Shown here: piece by piece, positions 44,547 through 54,845 of the stretch | How positions within the stretch are numbered: position 1 is the stretch's first letter | Layout of the letters: each line of letters opens with the position of its first letter | From: Phocaeicola plebeius | Lineage (GTDB): Bacteria > Bacteroidota > Bacteroidia > Bacteroidales > Bacteroidaceae | Direction of reading: 5' to 3' | NCBI RefSeq assembly: GCF_003437535.1 | Contig: NZ_QSQT01000002.1 | Coordinates: 124,001-188,000, forward strand | DNA length: 64,000 nucleotides | Translations under genes and position numbers: made by a program | The notes under the pieces: generated by a model | Told to the model about the DNA's origin: nothing | Database searches by the model: none | The model's input: only the letters and a program-made list of their open reading frames with translations

Positions 44547-45251
44547 CTATTTCTTATATGTCAGTAATGACAGAATGATATACCAGACAATGACAGCTGC
44601 AAATCCGCTCAGTTGGAAGATGATTAACAGAGGAATGCTGACTATCAGGAATATATAGCTTATCTTGTTATGTCCCCACGACAGGTCCTTGAACTTCAGA
44701 GAGAACATCGGGAGTTCTGCCACCAGCAGCAGTGACATGACTACTACCAAGATGAACAAGTATAAAGCGTTGAAATGGTCGGACACCAAAAAACTGTGTG
44801 CACCTACGGTCAGTGAGCCCCAGAATAATGCGTTAGCCGGAGTTGGCATTCCGATAAAGGAAGAGGTCTGCCGTTCATCCAGGTTAAACTTGGCCAGTCG
44901 TAGGGCAGAGAAGACTGCTATCAGGAAAGCCGTATAAGGCATGATTCCTGACAACGGCTGTAGAAAATCCGGGTAATGTACCTCTTTAAACAAGGAAAAA
45001 GCAATGGCAGCCGGTGCCAGTCCGAACGTGATGTCGTCTGCCAGAGAGTCAAGTTCTTTTCCGATGGGAGAAGAAACACGCAGCAGACGGGCAGTCATCC
45101 CGTCGAAAAAGTCGAATGTAGCTCCTAACACGATGAAAAGCAGGGCTAATTCATATTTGCTATGGAAAGCCATGTAGCTGGCTATGCATCCGCAAAACAA
45201 GTTGCAGCTCGTAATCGTATTGGGAATATTCCGGGTTATCACATTAGCCAT
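44547..45251 (-). CDS. pssA: CDP-diacylglycerol--serine O-phosphatidyltransferase
   Basis: Membrane enzyme that makes phosphatidylserine from CDP-diacylglycerol and serine. The 234-residue protein carries the CDP-alcohol phosphotransferase motif D(x)2DG(x)2AR(x)8G(x)3D(x)3D: FDFFDGMTAR, then G64, D68 and D72 in GKELDSLADD. Several membrane helices follow. The next gene on the same strand is psd, which decarboxylates its product to phosphatidylethanolamine. Confidence 0.95.
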   Translation of the reverse strand: MANVITRNIPNTITSCNLFCGCIASYMAFHSKYELALLFIVLGATFDFFDGMTARLLRVSSPIGKELDSLADDITFGLAPAAIAFSLFKEVHYPDFLQPLSGIMPYTAFLIAVFSALRLAKFNLDERQTSSFIGMPTPANALFWGSLTVGAHSFLVSDHFNALYLFILVVVMSLLLVAELPMFSLKFKDLSWGHNKISYIFLIVSIPLLIIFQLSGFAAVIVWYIILSLLTYKK

Positions 45252-45305
45252 ATCCTATATATAAAAGGTATAAATATAATAAGGTGTAAATATTGTATTG
45301 CAGGA

Positions 45306-46001
45306 TTAAGGCAAGCGGGCAATTACCGTTTCGTTACCGGTTGTCTTTTGCCCCATGCTGACGCAAACTTTCGTACCTAACGGCAGGTACACATCCACTC
45401 GCGAACCAAATTTAATGAATCCCATGTGTTCGTCAATGTAACAGTCTTCACCCGGTACGGCGTATGTTACGATGCGTCTTGCCACCGCACCGGCAATCTG
45501 CCGTGCCATAACCGTATGACCCTCAGGCGTTTCAATTACCACCATAGAACGCTCGTTTTCCGTACTGGCTTTGGGAAGCCACGCCTTCATGAACCGTCCG
45601 TTATGATGGTCTACATGTTTTACCACCCCGTCTACAGGATACCAGTTGGCATGTACATTGGTGATGTCCATAAAGATGGAAATCATTAGTCGGCGGTCAT
45701 GGAAATATTCATGCTCATCCACCTCCTCAATTACCACGATACGTCCATCGGCAGGAGCGACTACGGTTTTTTCCGTATCTCCTTTGAACAATCGGATGGG
45801 ACAGCGGAAAAAATTGACCATCAGCAAGTACACTACGATACTTACTGCTGCCACAATATAAAATGGAATCCGGCACTCTATCCCCCAGTATAAAGCAGCG
45901 TTTACAAGAAGCAGCAAGATTGCACTGGTAATCAGAATGGGAGTTCCTTCATGATGGAGACGGATTTTTTTTAGTTTCTTTATTTTGTTCATTCGGGTCA
46001 T
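45306..46001 (-). CDS. psd: Phosphatidylserine decarboxylase (short form)
   Basis: Converts phosphatidylserine to phosphatidylethanolamine using a pyruvoyl group formed by self-cleavage. The 231-residue protein is of the short type: two membrane segments near the N-terminus ([35 protein letters not shown]), then [36 protein letters not shown] and near the C-terminus [17 protein letters not shown]. In that last motif the serine of GS is the cleavage site. A second ATG at 45992 is an alternative start. It lies 54 bases upstream of pssA. Confidence 0.95.
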   Translation of the reverse strand: MTRMNKIKKLKKIRLHHEGTPILITSAILLLLVNAALYWGIECRIPFYIVAAVSIVVYLLMVNFFRCPIRLFKGDTEKTVVAPADGRIVVIEEVDEHEYFHDRRLMISIFMDITNVHANWYPVDGVVKHVDHHNGRFMKAWLPKASTENERSMVVIETPEGHTVMARQIAGAVARRIVTYAVPGEDCYIDEHMGFIKFGSRVDVYLPLGTKVCVSMGQKTTGNETVIARLP

Positions 46002-46090
46002 AACAAAGTTGAATGTTTTATCGTGCGAAGATAGGGCTAATTTGAGAACTCTGCAAATAATAGAAACAGAAAAACTATTCCGAATACGTA

Positions 46091-46246
46091 TTTCCTCTTT
46101 TAAAAGAGGAAAAAAAGATGATTTTTGGTATCTTTTGAAAACGCAAGTGCGTTTGGATTAAAACGTCCTTGTGTTTGAAGTCAAACGCACTTGCGTTTTA
46201 ACTAAAACGTACTTGCGTTTTGGACTAAACGTCGAAGCGTTTTTTG
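46091..46246. repeat. Palindromic repeats in the gap between psd and the GAG PUL
   Basis: The 461-base gap 46002-46462 has no gene. It holds a perfect 22-base palindrome, TTTCCTCTTTTAAAAGAGGAAA (46091-46112). Then AAAACGCAAGTGCGTTTG (46138-46155) and its exact inverse CAAACGCACTTGCGTTTT (46182-46199) flank a third related sequence, aaacgtccttgtgttt. Two more copies in the same style follow: AAAACGTACTTGCGTTTT (about 46204-46221) and AAACGTCGAAGCGTTTTTT (about 46227-46245). The repeated short unit ACTTGCGTTT parallels the repeat at 6041-6134 in layout but not in sequence. Confidence 0.75.
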
Positions 46247-46359
46247 AAAGGTGAAATTAGTGGCGTTTAATAGATGTTCTTTATCATATTATATTTTGTA
46301 TGTCATTGTAAATTAATATCTTATGATTTTTTCTTTTTTATAGAAATTAAGGTGATGAA

Positions 46360-46367
46360 TATTTTTG
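46360..46367 (+). promoter_or_regulatory. Predicted promoter of the glycosaminoglycan PUL
   Basis: TATTTTTG matches TAnnTTTG, with T-rich sequence at 46336-46339 about 20 bases upstream. The chosen susC ATG is 95 bases downstream, leaving a leader of roughly 90 nt. A ggtga...tcacc inverted motif (about 46351 and 46390) flanks the box and may be an operator. Confidence 0.45.
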
Positions 46368-46462
46368 CACCCTTAAATGAACTATTTTGTCACCTCTTTC
46401 TATAATTAAACTGTACATTTGTGACGAAAACTTTAAAATCTAAATTTAATCTAAATTCTTGT

Positions 46463-49400
46463 ATGCAAACCGAATTCCGAACTATTCTATGGAGAAGGGG
46501 ATTGAGCATGATGTTGTTCGTCTTGTTCTCTGTAACTGTGGCTATGGCCCAGGTACTCGTGAGGGGTACTGTGGTTGACCAGACGGGTGAAAGCGTTATT
46601 GGTGCCAGTATCCAAGTGAAAGGGACTACTCAGGGAACTATTACTGATATTGATGGTAAGTTCTCATTGGGAGTACCCGACAAAAAATCCGTTATTGTGG
46701 TCTCTTTTATTGGCTATGCCACAAAAGAACTGCAGGTGGATACCTCTAAGCCGATGTCTATCGTATTGGAAGAAGATACGAAGGTATTGGATGAAGTAGT
46801 AGTAGTAGGTTACCAGGAAGTAAGAAAGAAAGACTTGACCGGTTCCGTGGCTAAGGCAGATATGAATGAATTGCTGAATACGCCGGTCGGCTCGTTCGAC
46901 CAGAACCTGGGAGGACGTATTGCCGGTGTGAACGTGTCTTCCAGCGAAGGTACGCCGGGCGGAACCATGAACATCGTGATTCGTGGTAACAACTCGTTGA
47001 CACAGGATAACTCTCCGCTTTATGTGATTGATGGTTTCCCCGTAGAAGATGCAGCTATTGCCAGCACTATCAACCCTTCGGATATTGAATCGTTGGATAT
47101 TTTGAAGGATGCATCAGCTACGGCTATTTACGGTGCCCGTGGTGCGAATGGTGTTGTTATCATTACTACAAAGAAAGGAAAGGTTGGTAAGGCGCAATTG
47201 AGTTATGATGGTAGCGTAACCATGCAACATGTAACGCGTACTATTCCGATGATGGATGCATACGAATTTGTAAAATTGCAAGCCGAAATGTATCCGGAAC
47301 AGATGACTTCATCCAATGGTGGTTATTTGATGGAATGGGAGGGTAAACAATGGACACTGGAAGATTACCGTAATATTGACCAGTATAACTGGCAGGATGA
47401 AATTTTCCGTACCGCTTTGCAGCACAACCACAACCTGCGTTTGAGTGGTGGTACGGAAGGAGTTCGTTATAATGCTTCTCTTTCTTATTATAATCAGGAG
47501 GGTATATTGCTGAATTCTGGTTATGAGCGTTTGCAGGGCCGTATGAACACGGTAGTTCGTCGTGACAAACTGAATATGAGTTTGACAGCCAACTATTCTC
47601 GTTCTATTCAGACTGGTTCCACTCCTTCAGAGAACTCTTACAGTGGTATGAACAACTTGTTCTATAGCGTGTGGGGGTATCGTCCGGTTACTTTCCCGAA
47701 CAAACCGCTTAGCTCTTTGATGGATAACGTAATGGATGATGCAGTGGATAACAGCAACGACTACCGTTTCAACCCGATTATGTCGTTAAAGAACGAATAC
47801 CGCAAAAATTATATCAATAACTTGCAGTTGAACGGTTTTGTGGAATATGAATTTATTAAAGGCTTGAAGTTGAAAGTTTCGGGTGGTTATACATATGATG
47901 CACGTAAGAATGACCAGTTTAATAACTCCAAGACACGTTATGGTGGTCCTACTTCAACAGATAAGGTAAATGCCCAAGTTGTTCGTAATGAACGTCTGAC
48001 CTGGTTGAACGAAAATACATTGACTTATCAGACTAATATCAAGAAAAAACACTTCTTTAATACATTAGTCGGTATTACATTCCAGAATTCGGATTATGAA
48101 TATTATTCATTTAAGACCATTCATATACCTAACGAGTCATTAGGTATGGCGGGTATGAATGAAGGACAGGCAAGTACGACCAATTCATACAAGACTTCAT
48201 GGTCAATGATGTCTTATCTTGCCCGTTTTAATTATAATTACAAATCGAAATACTATGCAACGGCCTCATTCCGTGCCGATGGCTCTTCTAAATTTAGTAA
48301 AAAGAACCGTTACGGTTATTTCCCTTCTGGTTCTTTGGCCTGGAATTTTATGGAAGAAGAGTTTATGAAACCGTTGAAAAAGGTACTTGATGCTGGTAAG
48401 CTTCGTGCGAGCTGGGGATTGACCGGTAACAACCGAATTGGTGAATATGAATATTATGCCTTGTTGCAGGCGCTGAAGTCGAAAGTGGGAGATTATATTT
48501 CTAACGGAAGTATTCCAAGTGGTGTTTATCCTATTAATGGTAGTACTACCAATGTAGGAACGGTTCCTACTTCTATTGGTAATAGCAACTTGAAATGGGA
48601 AACCACGGAACAGTGGAATGTGGGATTGGATTTAAGTTTCTTCAAGGAACGTTTGAATTTTACAGCAGATATTTATCGTAAAACTACGCGAGATTTGCTC
48701 TTAGAGGCTTCTCTTCCGTTGACTTCCGGTTTCTACAGTGCAACGAAGAATATTGGTAAGGTACGTAATGACGGATTGGAATTGAGCTTGAATACAGTGA
48801 ATATTCAGACAAAGGACTTTACCTGGTCAACCGATTTTAACATCGCGTTCAATAAGAATGAAGTATTAGCATTGTCTGAAGGGCAGAACAGCTTACTGAC
48901 GGCAGCCTCATTTGACCAGAATTATAACTCACAGCCCAGTTACATTGCTCAGGTAGGATTGCCTATGGGTATGATGTATGGCTATATTTATGAGGGAACT
49001 TATAAGTATGATGATTTTAATAAATCTGGTGATACCTATACATTAAAGAAAGGGGTTCCATATTATTCTACAGAAACCAATACACAACCGGGTATGCCTA
49101 AATATAAGGACGTGAACGGTGACGGAATCATTGATTCCAACGACCGTACGATTATAGGCCGTGGCTTACCGATTCACACAGGTGGTTTCACTAATAACTT
49201 TACTTACAAAGGATTTGACTTAAGTGTATTTTTCCAGTGGTCATACGGTAATGACATTATGAATGCCAACCGTCTGTTCTTTGAAAGCTCGAACAACAAG
49301 TCGCGCGAGCTGAACCAGTATGCCAGCTATGCCGGTCGCTGGACACCGGAAAACCCGGACAGTGACATTCCGGCAGCAACTACTTCTGCTTCAAATCGTG

Positions 49401-49669
49401 TGATTTCTTCCCGAATTGTAGAAGACGGTTCCTTCTTACGTTTGAAAACAGTGACATTGGGTTACACTTTCCCAAAAACGTTGATTGCAAAGGCTAAGTT
49501 AAGCAATGCAAGAGTTTACATTGCTGCGCAGAATTTGTGGACATGGACCAGCTACTCTGGTTATGATCCGGAAGTGTCGGTTCGTAACAGTGCGTTGACT
49601 CCGGGACTTGACTTCTCTTCTTATCCGAGAGCTTATTCTATCAGTTTTGGTGTTAACCTAGGTTTCTAA
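46463..49669 (+). CDS. SusC-like TonB-dependent transporter of the GAG PUL
   Basis: Outer-membrane barrel for import of glycosaminoglycan oligosaccharides. I chose the ATG at 46463 (MQTEFRTILWRRGLSMMLFVLF, signal peptide to about residue 30) over an upstream GTG at 46421. It gives 1068 residues. The protein has no STN domain; a carboxypeptidase-regulatory-like domain (about 31-104, VRGTVVDQTGESVIGASIQV) leads to DEVVVVGYQEVRKKDLTG, the plug (VIRGNNSLTQDNSPLYVIDG) and the barrel, ending SFGVNLGF. The lack of STN means it is not controlled through an anti-sigma factor; a hybrid two-component regulator is usual for this kind of PUL and is not inside the window. Confidence 0.95.
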   Translation: MQTEFRTILWRRGLSMMLFVLFSVTVAMAQVLVRGTVVDQTGESVIGASIQVKGTTQGTITDIDGKFSLGVPDKKSVIVVSFIGYATKELQVDTSKPMSIVLEEDTKVLDEVVVVGYQEVRKKDLTGSVAKADMNELLNTPVGSFDQNLGGRIAGVNVSSSEGTPGGTMNIVIRGNNSLTQDNSPLYVIDGFPVEDAAIASTINPSDIESLDILKDASATAIYGARGANGVVIITTKKGKVGKAQLSYDGSVTMQHVTRTIPMMDAYEFVKLQAEMYPEQMTSSNGGYLMEWEGKQWTLEDYRNIDQYNWQDEIFRTALQHNHNLRLSGGTEGVRYNASLSYYNQEGILLNSGYERLQGRMNTVVRRDKLNMSLTANYSRSIQTGSTPSENSYSGMNNLFYSVWGYRPVTFPNKPLSSLMDNVMDDAVDNSNDYRFNPIMSLKNEYRKNYINNLQLNGFVEYEFIKGLKLKVSGGYTYDARKNDQFNNSKTRYGGPTSTDKVNAQVVRNERLTWLNENTLTYQTNIKKKHFFNTLVGITFQNSDYEYYSFKTIHIPNESLGMAGMNEGQASTTNSYKTSWSMMSYLARFNYNYKSKYYATASFRADGSSKFSKKNRYGYFPSGSLAWNFMEEEFMKPLKKVLDAGKLRASWGLTGNNRIGEYEYYALLQALKSKVGDYISNGSIPSGVYPINGSTTNVGTVPTSIGNSNLKWETTEQWNVGLDLSFFKERLNFTADIYRKTTRDLLLEASLPLTSGFYSATKNIGKVRNDGLELSLNTVNIQTKDFTWSTDFNIAFNKNEVLALSEGQNSLLTAASFDQNYNSQPSYIAQVGLPMGMMYGYIYEGTYKYDDFNKSGDTYTLKKGVPYYSTETNTQPGMPKYKDVNGDGIIDSNDRTIIGRGLPIHTGGFTNNFTYKGFDLSVFFQWSYGNDIMNANRLFFESSNNKSRELNQYASYAGRWTPENPDSDIPAATTSASNRVISSRIVEDGSFLRLKTVTLGYTFPKTLIAKAKLSNARVYIAAQNLWTWTSYSGYDPEVSVRNSALTPGLDFSSYPRAYSISFGVNLGF

Positions 49670-49700
49670 TAAGAGTTTACAAAGTTTTAAGGGATTAATT

Positions 49701-51566
49701 ATGAAAGCATTAAAATATACGATTTTTACTTTATTGTTTGGCGGTGCACTGACATCCTGTAATTTTCTGGATAAAGAGCCTTACCAGCTTACACTGTCAG
49801 ACTATTTTAATACGGCAGATGAGGCCAACTCTTTTTTGACCGGAATTTATGCAGAGTTAGGTCAGTCTACGTTCTATGGAGCAGACTATATGTATCTTGT
49901 GGGAGGTGATGATTTGTCTCACTATGGAGGTTCAGGACGTGCACCTGCCACTAAAGGACTGATTTGTAATAATGCTACTACCAGTGATGCGGCAGTAACA
50001 GGATTCTGGTATACTTTGTATTCCGGCATTAACCGTGCGAACATTTTTTTGGAAAATATTGATAAGGTTTCTGATATTGATTCTGGTTTGAAAGCTCAGT
50101 ATACAGCGGAAGCAAGATTTTTGCGTGCGTTCTATTATTTTAACTTAGTGCAGTGCTGGGGGGACGTGCCTTTTAAAACAGAATCTACGAAAGATGTGGT
50201 AGGATTGGATATTCCTCGTACAGACAAGCAGGAAATTTATGATTTCATTATTAAGGAGATGCAGGAAGTTTCAGATGAAAAGACTGGAGGCTTGTTGACA
50301 GCTGCAAAACTGAATTATAAGCCTGGTCGTGTGTCAAAATCAGCCGCATGGGGTATTTTGGCGCGTGTATATCTGTTCCGTGCAGGAGAATATCATCGCG
50401 ATAACCGTGCAGCTACAGATGCTGAAAAAAAGGATTATTATCAGGCTGCAAAAGATTATGCGTTGAAAGTCTGTACAAATCAAGGACATGACTTAGCAAA
50501 GGATTATTGGGATTACTTCATTGATTTATGTTCTGATCGTTATAATTCCACAGCTAATGAGAGCATTTGGGAAGCTGAATTTTCCGGTAATAACACTACG
50601 GATGTAAAGGCAGAAGGACGTATTGGTAATATTATTGGTTTGGCAGCTCCTGATATGTCATCTAATTCAGATATAGTAGGTGCAGCAGATCCGGGATATT
50701 CGTATGAGTTTATGTTTGCAACTCCTAAATTGTATCGCTTGTATTGTATTGAAGAACCAAGTAGTGAGAGACTGATGTCTCTTCATGTAAATTGGAATAC
50801 AGGTGATAAAACAGAAAAAGCAGAAGGTGAGGCTTGCAAGACTATTAAATTGAAGGATAGTCGTTTCTTGTGGAATATTGCTCCTTTTGTTTATATGGAA
50901 AAAGATGGCAAAAATACCGGTGTGACGGGACGTAAATTTTATGAACTGGGTTTCCGGGATGCTGTCCTTGCTCATGATAATAACAGATCTTATTCTTATG
51001 GGAAAAAAGATTGGGCTTCTGGAACAACAGAACCCAAGGAAGGAGATTATGACTATAATAGTAAATTTACGACGAATATAGCTCGTGCATGTTCTAAATA
51101 CCGTCGTGAATATGAGGCCGATAAGAAAGATAAGAATAATACTGCTATTAATTTCCCAATTTTACGTTATTCTGATGTGCTGCTGATGGTAGCGGAAGCT
51201 GAAAATGAATTGAACGGACCGGATGCCGCTTATGATTATCTGAATAAGGTGAGAGAGCGTGCTGGAGCAAGTACAATTGTAAAGGGAGCTTTAAACAAAG
51301 ATGAGTTCCGCCAGATGGTGAAAGATGAGCGCGGTCGTGAACTTTGCTTTGAATATACTCGTCATTTTGACTTGATTCGTTGGGGAGACTTTGTAGAGGA
51401 TATGAATGAGCTTATTGATTACGCTCGTGCAGGAGGGGAATGGAATCAGGGCCCTTCAAATGTGTATACTTATTTCCAGGTATCTTCTACTTATAATTAT
51501 TTCCCTATACCTGATGCGGAAATGGCTGTGAATAAGGCAATCACAAGCAACAATCCGGGTTGGTAA
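49701..51566 (+). CDS. SusD-like lipoprotein of the GAG PUL
   Basis: Surface glycan-binding lid of the neighbouring SusC. The 621-residue protein has a lipobox (GGALTSC, C20), NSFLTGIYAELGQSTFYGADYMY, the TPR-like helices (ARFLRAFYYFNLVQCWGDVPF) and the C-terminal domain with VLLMVAEAENELNGPDAAYDYLNKVRERAG and RGRELCFEYTRHFDLIRWGD. It lies 31 bases after susC. Assignment to glycosaminoglycans comes from the downstream lyases. Confidence 0.95.
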   Translation: MKALKYTIFTLLFGGALTSCNFLDKEPYQLTLSDYFNTADEANSFLTGIYAELGQSTFYGADYMYLVGGDDLSHYGGSGRAPATKGLICNNATTSDAAVTGFWYTLYSGINRANIFLENIDKVSDIDSGLKAQYTAEARFLRAFYYFNLVQCWGDVPFKTESTKDVVGLDIPRTDKQEIYDFIIKEMQEVSDEKTGGLLTAAKLNYKPGRVSKSAAWGILARVYLFRAGEYHRDNRAATDAEKKDYYQAAKDYALKVCTNQGHDLAKDYWDYFIDLCSDRYNSTANESIWEAEFSGNNTTDVKAEGRIGNIIGLAAPDMSSNSDIVGAADPGYSYEFMFATPKLYRLYCIEEPSSERLMSLHVNWNTGDKTEKAEGEACKTIKLKDSRFLWNIAPFVYMEKDGKNTGVTGRKFYELGFRDAVLAHDNNRSYSYGKKDWASGTTEPKEGDYDYNSKFTTNIARACSKYRREYEADKKDKNNTAINFPILRYSDVLLMVAEAENELNGPDAAYDYLNKVRERAGASTIVKGALNKDEFRQMVKDERGRELCFEYTRHFDLIRWGDFVEDMNELIDYARAGGEWNQGPSNVYTYFQVSSTYNYFPIPDAEMAVNKAITSNNPGW

Positions 51567-51602
51567 TGATAAATGTATTAATGAAAATTTAATTATTGGT
51601 AA

Positions 51603-52763
51603 ATGAAAACTTCAAAATTATATATATTGTTGCTTTCTACGTTGGCTTTTGCGTCTTGTACAAAGGAGATGACCGAAGGACTGGACGAAGTAAACGTAAG
51701 CGTGGTGACATCAGAGACTGTTACTGCCGAAGGGAGTATAATTACTGTAAAAAAAGGAACTCCGGTAGAGTTCTCTTTTGCGGGAGAACCTGATTTCATA
51801 ACTTTTTATAGTGGAGAACTTGGACATCAGTATATTTACCGTCAACGTGTGGAAAATGAAGAATCAGATATTGTTTCTTCAAAGTTAAAATTTAATATCT
51901 ATCAGGAAGGTACTTCATACGCAGAGTCAACAGGGCGTTATACTAATTGTATTGATGTCTTTTATGCTTTTTCCGATCCGGAAAATGGGGTAGAAGGTTT
52001 CCCCGGTTTATCAAAAGATAATTTTGATGCTGATTCTACGCTGGTTGTTGATTTCTGGAAAGCGGGAAAGTGGAAGGAAATTTGTCCTAAAGCTGAGTAC
52101 GATAATCTTGGAACGAATATAACTGTGGCAAAGTCTTGTGAGTTGGATGTAAAGGATTTTGTAGGTAAGAATTTGGTTATAGCGATAGCTTATAACAAAG
52201 AGGAAAGACCTAATCCTAGCGTTAATGGAAAGAATGCTACTACTCAGTTGAAATATTATTTTGACTCTATGAATATAGAGAATCTGCTTCGCAATAACAA
52301 TGTGACGCATCAATATGCAGGTGAATTCATGTTTACTGCGTTGAACTTCAATCATGAAAATCTCTATAACCAGTCAATTAAAGACGATGATAAGGGATAT
52401 AAAGGTAACGATTGGACTAGCGTTTCAAGCTATTTACCTGATGATTTAGCGTATGGCACAGTAACAGCAAATGTTTCAGGGATGTGGAACATGAACAATG
52501 TGGCAAATGGAGGATTCTATATTCACAGTACGGGAAGTGCTTATTCGTGGAAAACTGCCTGGCTGGTGTCTGACCCTATTAAGATTACCTCATGTGAACC
52601 TGATCAGGGGGTAAGCATCAAGAACTTGTCGCAAGACATTCGTTCATATAGCTATACCTATAAAAATGTGGGTACTTACAGAGCAACTTTCTTGATTACA
52701 AATGCGAACTATAAGCATGACGATTCACAGGTATATACTGTGGTTGTCAATGTGACAGATTAA
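51603..52763 (+). CDS. DUF5017 lipoprotein, probable surface glycan-binding protein
   Basis: A 386-residue lipoprotein (LSTLAFASC, C19) with the features of DUF5017. An early beta domain (GTPVEFSFAGEPDFITFYSGELGHQY) is followed by DVFYAFSDPENG and LVVDFWKAGKWKEICP. It sits directly after susD, the usual place of a SusE/F-like glycan-binding protein, and is cotranscribed. No catalytic motif is seen. Binding specificity is unknown. Confidence 0.8.
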   Translation: MKTSKLYILLLSTLAFASCTKEMTEGLDEVNVSVVTSETVTAEGSIITVKKGTPVEFSFAGEPDFITFYSGELGHQYIYRQRVENEESDIVSSKLKFNIYQEGTSYAESTGRYTNCIDVFYAFSDPENGVEGFPGLSKDNFDADSTLVVDFWKAGKWKEICPKAEYDNLGTNITVAKSCELDVKDFVGKNLVIAIAYNKEERPNPSVNGKNATTQLKYYFDSMNIENLLRNNNVTHQYAGEFMFTALNFNHENLYNQSIKDDDKGYKGNDWTSVSSYLPDDLAYGTVTANVSGMWNMNNVANGGFYIHSTGSAYSWKTAWLVSDPIKITSCEPDQGVSIKNLSQDIRSYSYTYKNVGTYRATFLITNANYKHDDSQVYTVVVNVTD

Positions 52764-52784
52764 CTTTAAATTATGAATTGCGTT

Positions 52785-54833
52785 ATGAAATACATAAAAT
52801 CATATATCCTTTTGGCTCTCATGGTATTGGCTGTGACGGGTTGTAAGCAGGAGGATTTGAAGGACGATGTGAATGCTCTCAAAGATAGAGTGACTCTGCT
52901 TGAAGAACAAGTAAAATTACTGAATGAGAATATTGCATTCTTCTCTAAAGTATTGGTCTGTCAGACGATAGATAATGGCGACGGTACTTTTACCGAAGTT
53001 CCGGCTTATTCTATTTCTGAGGTATTGGTAAATGATGGAACTACTTTTACTGCCAAGTTTAATGACGGGAATGTATTGACACTTGCAATTGGTTCAAAAG
53101 GTACGGTTACGACTCCTCAGCTGGGGGTTAATCCGGAAACGGGCAAGTGGATGCTGAATGGCAGTGATACTCCTTATAATGCAGTGGGTGCTGATAGTAG
53201 TGTTGATGGAGATAAGCCTGAATTTAACATAGCATTGGATAATTCTACACGACAGTATTATTGGCAAGTAAGATTTGGCGACTCTGAGCCTTGGCAGCCT
53301 GTAACTGATGCAGAAGATAATAAAGTGTATGTAACCGAAGTTGATGGTGAATTAGCCAAGGATAACCTTTTTAAGGATGCAGAGGTAGAGGAAAATGAGT
53401 TTGTGCTGACCTATTATACAAATGGTGACGGGCAAGATCCTACAGATGAAGTTCGCATCCCTATCATCTCAGACCTGTCATGCGTGATCAATGTACCGGA
53501 AGAAGATATGGCGGATGGTTATTGGGAAATTGGTGTAGATGAATCTTCTGCTGAAGTAGAGATAAAAGGTGACCATTGGTTTGTGATTGCTCCTCACGGA
53601 TGGGAGGCCAGCATTTCTGAAACTTTGACTGACGGTAAAGCTACTTTGACAGTGAAAAAGTCAACTGCTTCTGCCGGCTTGAAAAGTCGTGCTACTGCCA
53701 ATAATACGGATGAAGTGGTGGTACAGGTGAATAAAGGAATGTACTGGGCTGTAGCAAAGGTGAAGGTTCGGGAAGCTGTGACCAGCTATTTCAAGCAGGT
53801 GTATGATCAGGGAGGTGACATTACTGTGGGTAATGTGACTATAAATAAGGCGACTTACCCGGATGGAAAACTGCTTTCAACTGCTGAAGCAACAATCTCT
53901 GCGGATGGCGTTTATTTTATTCCTCAGGGTATGGAAGCTGTTATCTCTTCAACTGACTTTAATAAATTGGTATTAATTTCAGATAATCCGAAGGGTGAAC
54001 CGGTTGTTGTTGATAATACAAATTTGTTTAATGCTACAGGAACAGCGGGTGAATTTATTGCTCAAAATGTGATATTTAAGAATGAGAAAAATCCGTTTAT
54101 GCAAATAGATGCAACAGGTATCACATTGAAAAATTTGGTATTGGATGGATGTAAGGTTACAATAGCCTCAGGAAAGAATTTTTTGAATGCATTTAAAGGT
54201 GATGATAATTCAATTGGTAATATATATTTGGAAGGAAATCGTTTTGCATTTAACCAAACAGCAGATTATCAGGCTTCTCGGTTGTTTAATTTTTCTGGTA
54301 CATTTGAGAATGTTCTGTATAGTAGAAATTTGAGTGCGGATGTTTCCATAATAAATAATGTATTTTACTCAACAACGAATAATTATACAATAAATGCTAC
54401 CATTCTATTTTTGGGAAATAATGATACCGCTGGAATTTACAATGCTGCAAATACTGTAACAATAGAAAATAATACATTTATTAATTTCCTTTGTGCCTCA
54501 CAATCCATGGTACGCGGTCGCATAGAAGGTGCAGTTACATTCCGAAATCTTCTGTTGTGGAGTAATTCTGCAACAGCAAGGAATACAACTTTACTGAATG
54601 TACATTCGAAGACCCCTTCAGTAGTTACTTTTGAGAATCTTCTAAAATTCGATAAAGATAAAGAAATTACAATCAGTTATTGGTCTGGGGTTCCTTCTGG
54701 TTATACTCAGACAAAAGTAGAAGCAGCCTCTTCCGATCCATTTGATGTAAGTGCTGGAGCTACATTTGATTTGGAGAATGGAGTATTTATTCCGACTGCA
54801 GAATATGCAAATTATGGTGCACAACAACGCTAA
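52785..54833 (+). CDS. Coiled-coil (DUF4988-type) lipoprotein with C-terminal beta-helix domain (DUF4957/DUF5123-like)
   Basis: Predicted surface lipoprotein of 682 residues from the ATG at 52785 (lipobox VLAVTGC, C20, followed by KQEDL, an acidic export-type signal). Residues about 24-52 form a short coiled coil (DDVNALKDRVTLLEEQVKLL). Small beta repeats follow (FNDGNVLTLAIGSKGTVTTPQLGVNPETGKW, then YYWQVRFGDSEPWQPV). The C-terminal half (from about 350) has many short strands with N-rich turns (LEGNRFAFNQ, IENNTFINF, FRNLLLWSN), as in right-handed beta helices of the DUF4957/DUF5123 type. No lyase residues could be assigned, so it is more likely a binding protein. It is a clear paralogue of the protein at 55769-57703. 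Confidence 0.75.
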   Translation: MKYIKSYILLALMVLAVTGCKQEDLKDDVNALKDRVTLLEEQVKLLNENIAFFSKVLVCQTIDNGDGTFTEVPAYSISEVLVNDGTTFTAKFNDGNVLTLAIGSKGTVTTPQLGVNPETGKWMLNGSDTPYNAVGADSSVDGDKPEFNIALDNSTRQYYWQVRFGDSEPWQPVTDAEDNKVYVTEVDGELAKDNLFKDAEVEENEFVLTYYTNGDGQDPTDEVRIPIISDLSCVINVPEEDMADGYWEIGVDESSAEVEIKGDHWFVIAPHGWEASISETLTDGKATLTVKKSTASAGLKSRATANNTDEVVVQVNKGMYWAVAKVKVREAVTSYFKQVYDQGGDITVGNVTINKATYPDGKLLSTAEATISADGVYFIPQGMEAVISSTDFNKLVLISDNPKGEPVVVDNTNLFNATGTAGEFIAQNVIFKNEKNPFMQIDATGITLKNLVLDGCKVTIASGKNFLNAFKGDDNSIGNIYLEGNRFAFNQTADYQASRLFNFSGTFENVLYSRNLSADVSIINNVFYSTTNNYTINATILFLGNNDTAGIYNAANTVTIENNTFINFLCASQSMVRGRIEGAVTFRNLLLWSNSATARNTTLLNVHSKTPSVVTFENLLKFDKDKEITISYWSGVPSGYTQTKVEAASSDPFDVSAGATFDLENGVFIPTAEYANYGAQQR

Positions 54834-54845
54834 ATTTTTAATATC

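Noticed and set aside
46138..46246. Possible CRISPR array
   Set aside because: Copies are diverged and palindromic with spacers of a few bases; this is a repeat cluster, not an array.
46421..46462. GTG start of the second susC at 46421
   Set aside because: The ATG at 46463 begins directly before the signal peptide; the GTG extension adds an unrelated polar segment.
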